This document shows, piece after piece, positions 5,032 to 7,768 of a stretch of DNA of 7,768 nt. Made by a program: the position numbers and the translations under genes. The notes below the pieces were generated by a model. The model saw nothing but the letters and a program-made list of their open reading frames with translations, was not told the origin of the DNA and made no database searches. The stretch's first letter is position 1. Every line of letters begins with the position of its first letter. This DNA comes from DATDAH01 sp036525535 (GTDB lineage Bacteria > Actinomycetota > Acidimicrobiia > Acidimicrobiales > DATDAH01): NCBI GenBank assembly GCA_036525535.1, contig DATDAH010000272.1, positions 1 through 7,768 of the forward strand. Reading direction: 5' to 3'.

Positions 5032-5508
5032 ATGAGCAGCGAAGCAGCCCCAGCACCGAAGCGCCCGCCGCCGTGGTTCGTGCACGTGGCCTGGCGGGTC
5101 CATCGAGCCCTCTACAAGCTCAGCGGCGGCCGCTTCCTCTGGACGACGGAGAACAAGCGGGGATGGGGTTCGCTGCGCCTCACGACCGTCGGGAGGAAGT
5201 CGGGGCAGGACCGCAGCGTCATCCTCGGCTATGTCGAAGACGGCCCGAACCTCGTCCTGCTGGCGATGAACGGCTGGGACGAGGGCCATCCCGCGTGGTG
5301 GCTCAACCTCGAGGGGCATCCCGATGCCGTCGTTCGCCTGGCGGATCACTCGGACCGGCCGGTGCGGGCCCGCGAGGTCGCGGGGGAGGAGCGGGATCGA
5401 CTGTGGCAGCTCTGGGCCGCGGTCGAACCGCAGCTCGACGGCCACGCCGGCGGGCGGTCGACTGAGACGCCCGTCATCGTCCTCGAACCCCGCGACGGGA
5501 CCGCCTGA
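5032..5508 (+). CDS. Deazaflavin (F420)-dependent nitroreductase-like protein, DUF385 family
   Basis: A 158-residue split-barrel flavoprotein of the DDN/DUF385 family, members of which bind F420H2 and reduce nitro compounds, quinones or other small molecules. The start at 5032 is set by GGAGGG seven bases upstream; an in-frame ATG at 4939 would only add untypical sequence overlapping the divergent promoter. A basic amphipathic N-terminal stretch (about 10-36) of the sort linked to membrane association precedes the core. Core motifs are LRLTTVGRKSGQDRSV (48-63), which matches the family's cofactor-binding GRKSG, LLAMNGWDEGHPAWWLNLE (76-94) and a following HPDAVV (96-101). The family is largely restricted to F420-producing bacteria, notably actinobacteria, which supports the taxonomic reading. 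The gene diverges from the crotonase and converges with the M24 genes (32 bases between stops). The physiological substrate is unknown. Confidence 0.91.
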   Translation: MSSEAAPAPKRPPPWFVHVAWRVHRALYKLSGGRFLWTTENKRGWGSLRLTTVGRKSGQDRSVILGYVEDGPNLVLLAMNGWDEGHPAWWLNLEGHPDAVVRLADHSDRPVRAREVAGEERDRLWQLWAAVEPQLDGHAGGRSTETPVIVLEPRDGTA

Positions 5509-5540
5509 AGCGAGGCGAGACCCGCGTTGACAGTCGACGA

Positions 5541-6620
5541 TCATGAGACACCGAACCTGAACCGGGACAGCAGCTCCGGCCCGTCGGGGCGCAGGACGAC
5601 GGTCTCCCGCAGGAGCACACCCCGGTGCAGGACCTGGACGCACAGGGTGGAGCCGACCTCGGTGGCCAGCGGCTCGACGCCGAGGCCGACCCCGTAGGCC
5701 ACCGGCAGCAGCGCGTCGGGCACCAGCGCGGCGAGGTCGTCGGCCGACATCCACGGGCGGAGGGCGTCGAGCACCGTGTCGAGCGCCCCTCGAGCATGGC
5801 GGGCGGCGGCCGCCTGGGCGGCGGTCGGCGAACAGCCCGCGGGGAGCCAGGTCCGGGCCAGGCCCCCCTCGTAGCCGTTGAAGAGCACGCCGACGTCGAG
5901 GGCGACCAGGTCGCCCGCCGCCACGTTGCGCGGGGACGCGAATCGGCGCAGCAAGGTGTCGCCGACGCTCACGCAGAAGGTCCCGTCGAAGGCCGGGGTG
6001 GTGGTGCCGAACGAGGCCATGCGCTCCACGAATCGCGCCTGCAGGTCGCGCTCGGCGTCGCCCACGGCCAGGGTGGTGACGACGTCCCACAGGGCCGCTT
6101 CGCACACGGCCGAGGCCGTCCGCAGGCAGGACAGCTCGTCCTCGGTCTTGGTGGCCCGGGCCCGCCAGAGCGGCGGGGTGCCGTCCACCAGCGTCGCACG
6201 GGGGAACGTCGAGGTCAGGAGCTGCTCGAACATCGGCGTGAGCCCGTCGACGCCGATGGTGCGGGCCGACGTCAGACCGTCGATGGCCGCCAGCCGACGC
6301 ATGAGGGTGGCCGGGTTCCAGGTGGACGAGACCAGGTGGTCGGACGGGACCTCGGGGGGCACGCCGTCGTCGGAGGCGCCGACGAGGTGGGTCTCGCCTT
6401 CGCGCAGCACGACCGCGAGTGGGGCGAACGCCCGGGCACCGGCCAGCCACAGGGGGCGAGCCCCGGTCGCGTACCGGATGTTCGGTGCGGTGCCGAGCAG
6501 GAGGGCGTCGATCCGGTCCTCGGTCATCCCGGCCAGGACCCGGTCCCGGCGCTCGGCCCGCAGCCGAGCCGGGTCGAACCGACCGCTGTCCGAAAGGGCG
6601 AGCACGCCGGCGTCGGTCAT
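5541..6620 (-). CDS. M24-fold (Xaa-Pro peptidase/creatinase-like) protein with degenerate metal site
   Basis: A 359-residue paralogue of the gene immediately upstream. The N-terminal creatinase-like domain (about 15-150) contains LLLGTAPNIRYATGAR (40-55). The pita-bread M24 domain begins near KTEDELSCLRTA (158-169). Against the five M24 ligands D, D, H, E, E, it keeps only the first (D242, in LVALDVG). The second is G253 (YEGGLART), the His is Y309 (AYGVGLG), the fourth is Q329 and the fifth aligns with R338, with E339 next to it. A dinuclear metal centre is therefore not expected. Creatinase-type members work without metal, so a metal-free enzyme remains possible; a structural or regulatory partner is the alternative. 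ATG 6620 overlaps the upstream stop in ATGA and has GAGGG (6631-6627) before it, so translation is probably coupled. It converges with the DUF385 gene. Confidence 0.9.
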   Translation of the reverse strand: MTDAGVLALSDSGRFDPARLRAERRDRVLAGMTEDRIDALLLGTAPNIRYATGARPLWLAGARAFAPLAVVLREGETHLVGASDDGVPPEVPSDHLVSSTWNPATLMRRLAAIDGLTSARTIGVDGLTPMFEQLLTSTFPRATLVDGTPPLWRARATKTEDELSCLRTASAVCEAALWDVVTTLAVGDAERDLQARFVERMASFGTTTPAFDGTFCVSVGDTLLRRFASPRNVAAGDLVALDVGVLFNGYEGGLARTWLPAGCSPTAAQAAAARHARGALDTVLDALRPWMSADDLAALVPDALLPVAYGVGLGVEPLATEVGSTLCVQVLHRGVLLRETVVLRPDGPELLSRFRFGVS

Positions 6621-7768
6621 GTCCAGCCCTCGTAGGTGAAGCTGGACAGTGGCTCCCAGCCGGTGTCGGTCACGGCCACGATCTCCTCGCCCCGCCAGCC
6701 GCCCTCGCCGTCCTCCCAGATGACCGGCTCGAGCACGAGGACCATGCCGGGCTGGAGGACCGTGGCCTCGTCGAACTCGGGGCCCAGGTCGGTGCCGATC
6801 AGCGGGGCCTCGGCCAGGTCGACGCCGATTCCGTGGCTCAGATAGAGGTGCGGCAGCCATGGCGTGCGCTCCTCCCCCTGGCGGGCCGCCGCGGTGAGGT
6901 CGGCGCCCGTGGCCCCGGGCTTCACCACGTCGAGCACCCGGTCGCACACGTCCCGCCAGCGGGTGAACCGATCCCGCTCGGGGGTCGATGGGTCTCGCCC
7001 GACGACCCAAGTGCGGCCGAAGTCGGAGTCGTAGCCCTCCCAGGTGATCCCGGTGTCGACCCAGATGACCTCACCCTCACCGAGGATGCGGTCGGTGGTG
7101 ACGGTCGGGTACACGACGTCACCGGTGACCGTGTGTGGGCCCCGGTCGATGCGGTCGGGCATGACCTGCCAGATGGGGTCGAGCGTGTTGGCGTGGGCGC
7201 CGAGCTGGGCGACCCGACGGAGGAACACGGCACTGAGGTCCGTAGCCCGGATGCCCGGGCGGAGCGCGGCCTGCACCTCGGCCATCGCCTCCTCGTTGAC
7301 CTGTTGAGCCGTGCGGATGCAGGCCAGCTCGTCGGCGGTCTTGACCAGCTTCGCCGGCCCCAGGAGCGGGAGGGCGTCCCCCGGACGCTCGCCCTCCCAC
7401 ATGCGGTGGAGCGGCATCGTCCACTCATCGAGCAAGCAGCTGCCGGCGCCCACGTCGGCGAGGAAGGACACGAGGGCCGTCGCCCCCTCATCAGTGGTGA
7501 GGTCGAGGCCGTCGTGGACGTGGTCGGCGGGGAGATCGTCCGGCACCCCCTCGGGCTGCCAGGTCCACAGGTGGGGAACGGGGTCGCCGTCGATCAGCAC
7601 GGCCACGTTGCGCCACTTCGCCGTGCGCCCATAGTCCGCGGCGACCACCCGAGCGCCTGTCGCGTACTTGACGTTCGACACGCCGAGGAGGACGAGGGCC
7701 TGCCCGTGCTGCGGGAGCGCCTCGGCCAGCTTCCGCTGCCGGTCGACCCGCAGCCGCGTCCGGTCGGG
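6617..7768 (-). CDS. M24-family metallopeptidase (Xaa-Pro dipeptidase-like), 5' end beyond window
   Basis: 383 codons are visible. A GTG at 7681 could be taken as the start, but the frame is open to the right edge, and the extra 29 residues (including RLRVDRQRKLAEAL) align with the start of the downstream paralogue, so the gene simply continues past the window. Probably only some 10-20 residues are missing. The creatinase-like N-domain includes LLGVSNVKYATGAR. The M24 domain starts near KTADELACIRTA. All five metal ligands are present, numbered within the visible fragment: D238 (WVDTG), D249 (YDSDFGRT), H312 (LSHGIGVD), E347 (LVLEPV) and E361 (WRGEEIV). It is thus a plausible active dinuclear metal enzyme cleaving Xaa-Pro bonds or a related small amide. 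Its stop overlaps the start of the degenerate paralogue by four bases. The promoter lies outside the window, and no physiological substrate is evident. Confidence 0.93.
   Translation of the reverse strand, partial: PDRTRLRVDRQRKLAEALPQHGQALVLLGVSNVKYATGARVVAADYGRTAKWRNVAVLIDGDPVPHLWTWQPEGVPDDLPADHVHDGLDLTTDEGATALVSFLADVGAGSCLLDEWTMPLHRMWEGERPGDALPLLGPAKLVKTADELACIRTAQQVNEEAMAEVQAALRPGIRATDLSAVFLRRVAQLGAHANTLDPIWQVMPDRIDRGPHTVTGDVVYPTVTTDRILGEGEVIWVDTGITWEGYDSDFGRTWVVGRDPSTPERDRFTRWRDVCDRVLDVVKPGATGADLTAAARQGEERTPWLPHLYLSHGIGVDLAEAPLIGTDLGPEFDEATVLQPGMVLVLEPVIWEDGEGGWRGEEIVAVTDTGWEPLSSFTYEGWT
6627..6631 (-). promoter_or_regulatory. Shine-Dalgarno for the degenerate M24 gene, inside the upstream gene
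   Basis: GAGGG on the minus strand lies 6 bases before ATG 6620, within the last codons of the upstream M24 gene. Together with the ATGA stop/start overlap it supports translational coupling and near-equal production of the two paralogues. Confidence 0.6.

Noticed and set aside
4941..5033. N-terminal extension of the crotonase to 5033
   Set aside because: It would cover the whole divergent promoter region and overlap the DUF385 start. The canonical N-terminus begins at ATG 4940.
5509..5540. Possible terminator between the DUF385 gene and the M24 pair
   Set aside because: I found no stem of more than a few bases and no U-tract in this 32-base convergent gap.
7118..7129. Perfect 12-base palindrome GTCACCGGTGAC
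   Set aside because: It is inside the intact M24 coding region and explained by Val-Thr-Gly-Asp codons. No promoter or start is nearby.
1..7768. Mobile element, CRISPR array, toxin-antitoxin or phage-defence system
   Set aside because: There are no transposase or integrase genes, terminal repeats, spaced direct repeats or nuclease/effector domains. All genes are ordinary metabolic or regulatory families.

Overview
This is a dense, GC-rich bacterial chromosome segment. It holds nine protein genes and almost no spacer; the longest gap is 91 bases. I see no tRNA, rRNA, CRISPR array, insertion sequence or attachment site. Base composition, the acyl-CoA metabolism genes, a DUF385/F420-type flavoprotein and apparently leaderless promoters (TAnnnT boxes 6-7 bases before the start codon) point to an actinobacterium, perhaps Acidimicrobiia or a mycobacterial relative. 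This placement is an inference from style, not from a marker gene.

Left block (1-2541): an acyl-CoA dehydrogenase, cut by the left edge, diverges from an amidohydrolase-2 gene that is followed 18 bases later by a TetR-type repressor. The 37-base divergent gap carries a perfect 7+1+7 palindrome, CTGACACCGTGTCAG, which also supplies the -35 of the amidohydrolase promoter. The simplest reading is a small acyl-CoA or cyclic-acid catabolic unit, with the TetR protein acting on that operator.

Middle block (2549-4082): a thioredoxin-reductase-like flavoprotein with a CPYC redox pair diverges from an XRE-cupin regulator. The two promoters overlap in a 46-base gap, and both transcripts look leaderless. 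The flavoprotein converges on the TetR gene with 7 bases between stops.

Next block (4107-5508): a crotonase-fold protein, in which both classical hydratase glutamates are replaced, diverges from a DUF385 F420-dependent nitroreductase-like protein across a 91-base gap with nested inverted repeats. A hairpin shared by the convergent ends at 4107-4128 may terminate both the XRE-cupin and crotonase transcripts.

Right block (5541-7768, minus strand): two paralogous M24 (Xaa-Pro dipeptidase/creatinase fold) genes are joined by an ATGA overlap. The upstream copy, cut by the right edge, keeps all five metal ligands. The downstream copy has lost four of them. This coupled intact/degenerate pair is the most unusual thing in the window. 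I did not find evidence for a mobile or defence system.
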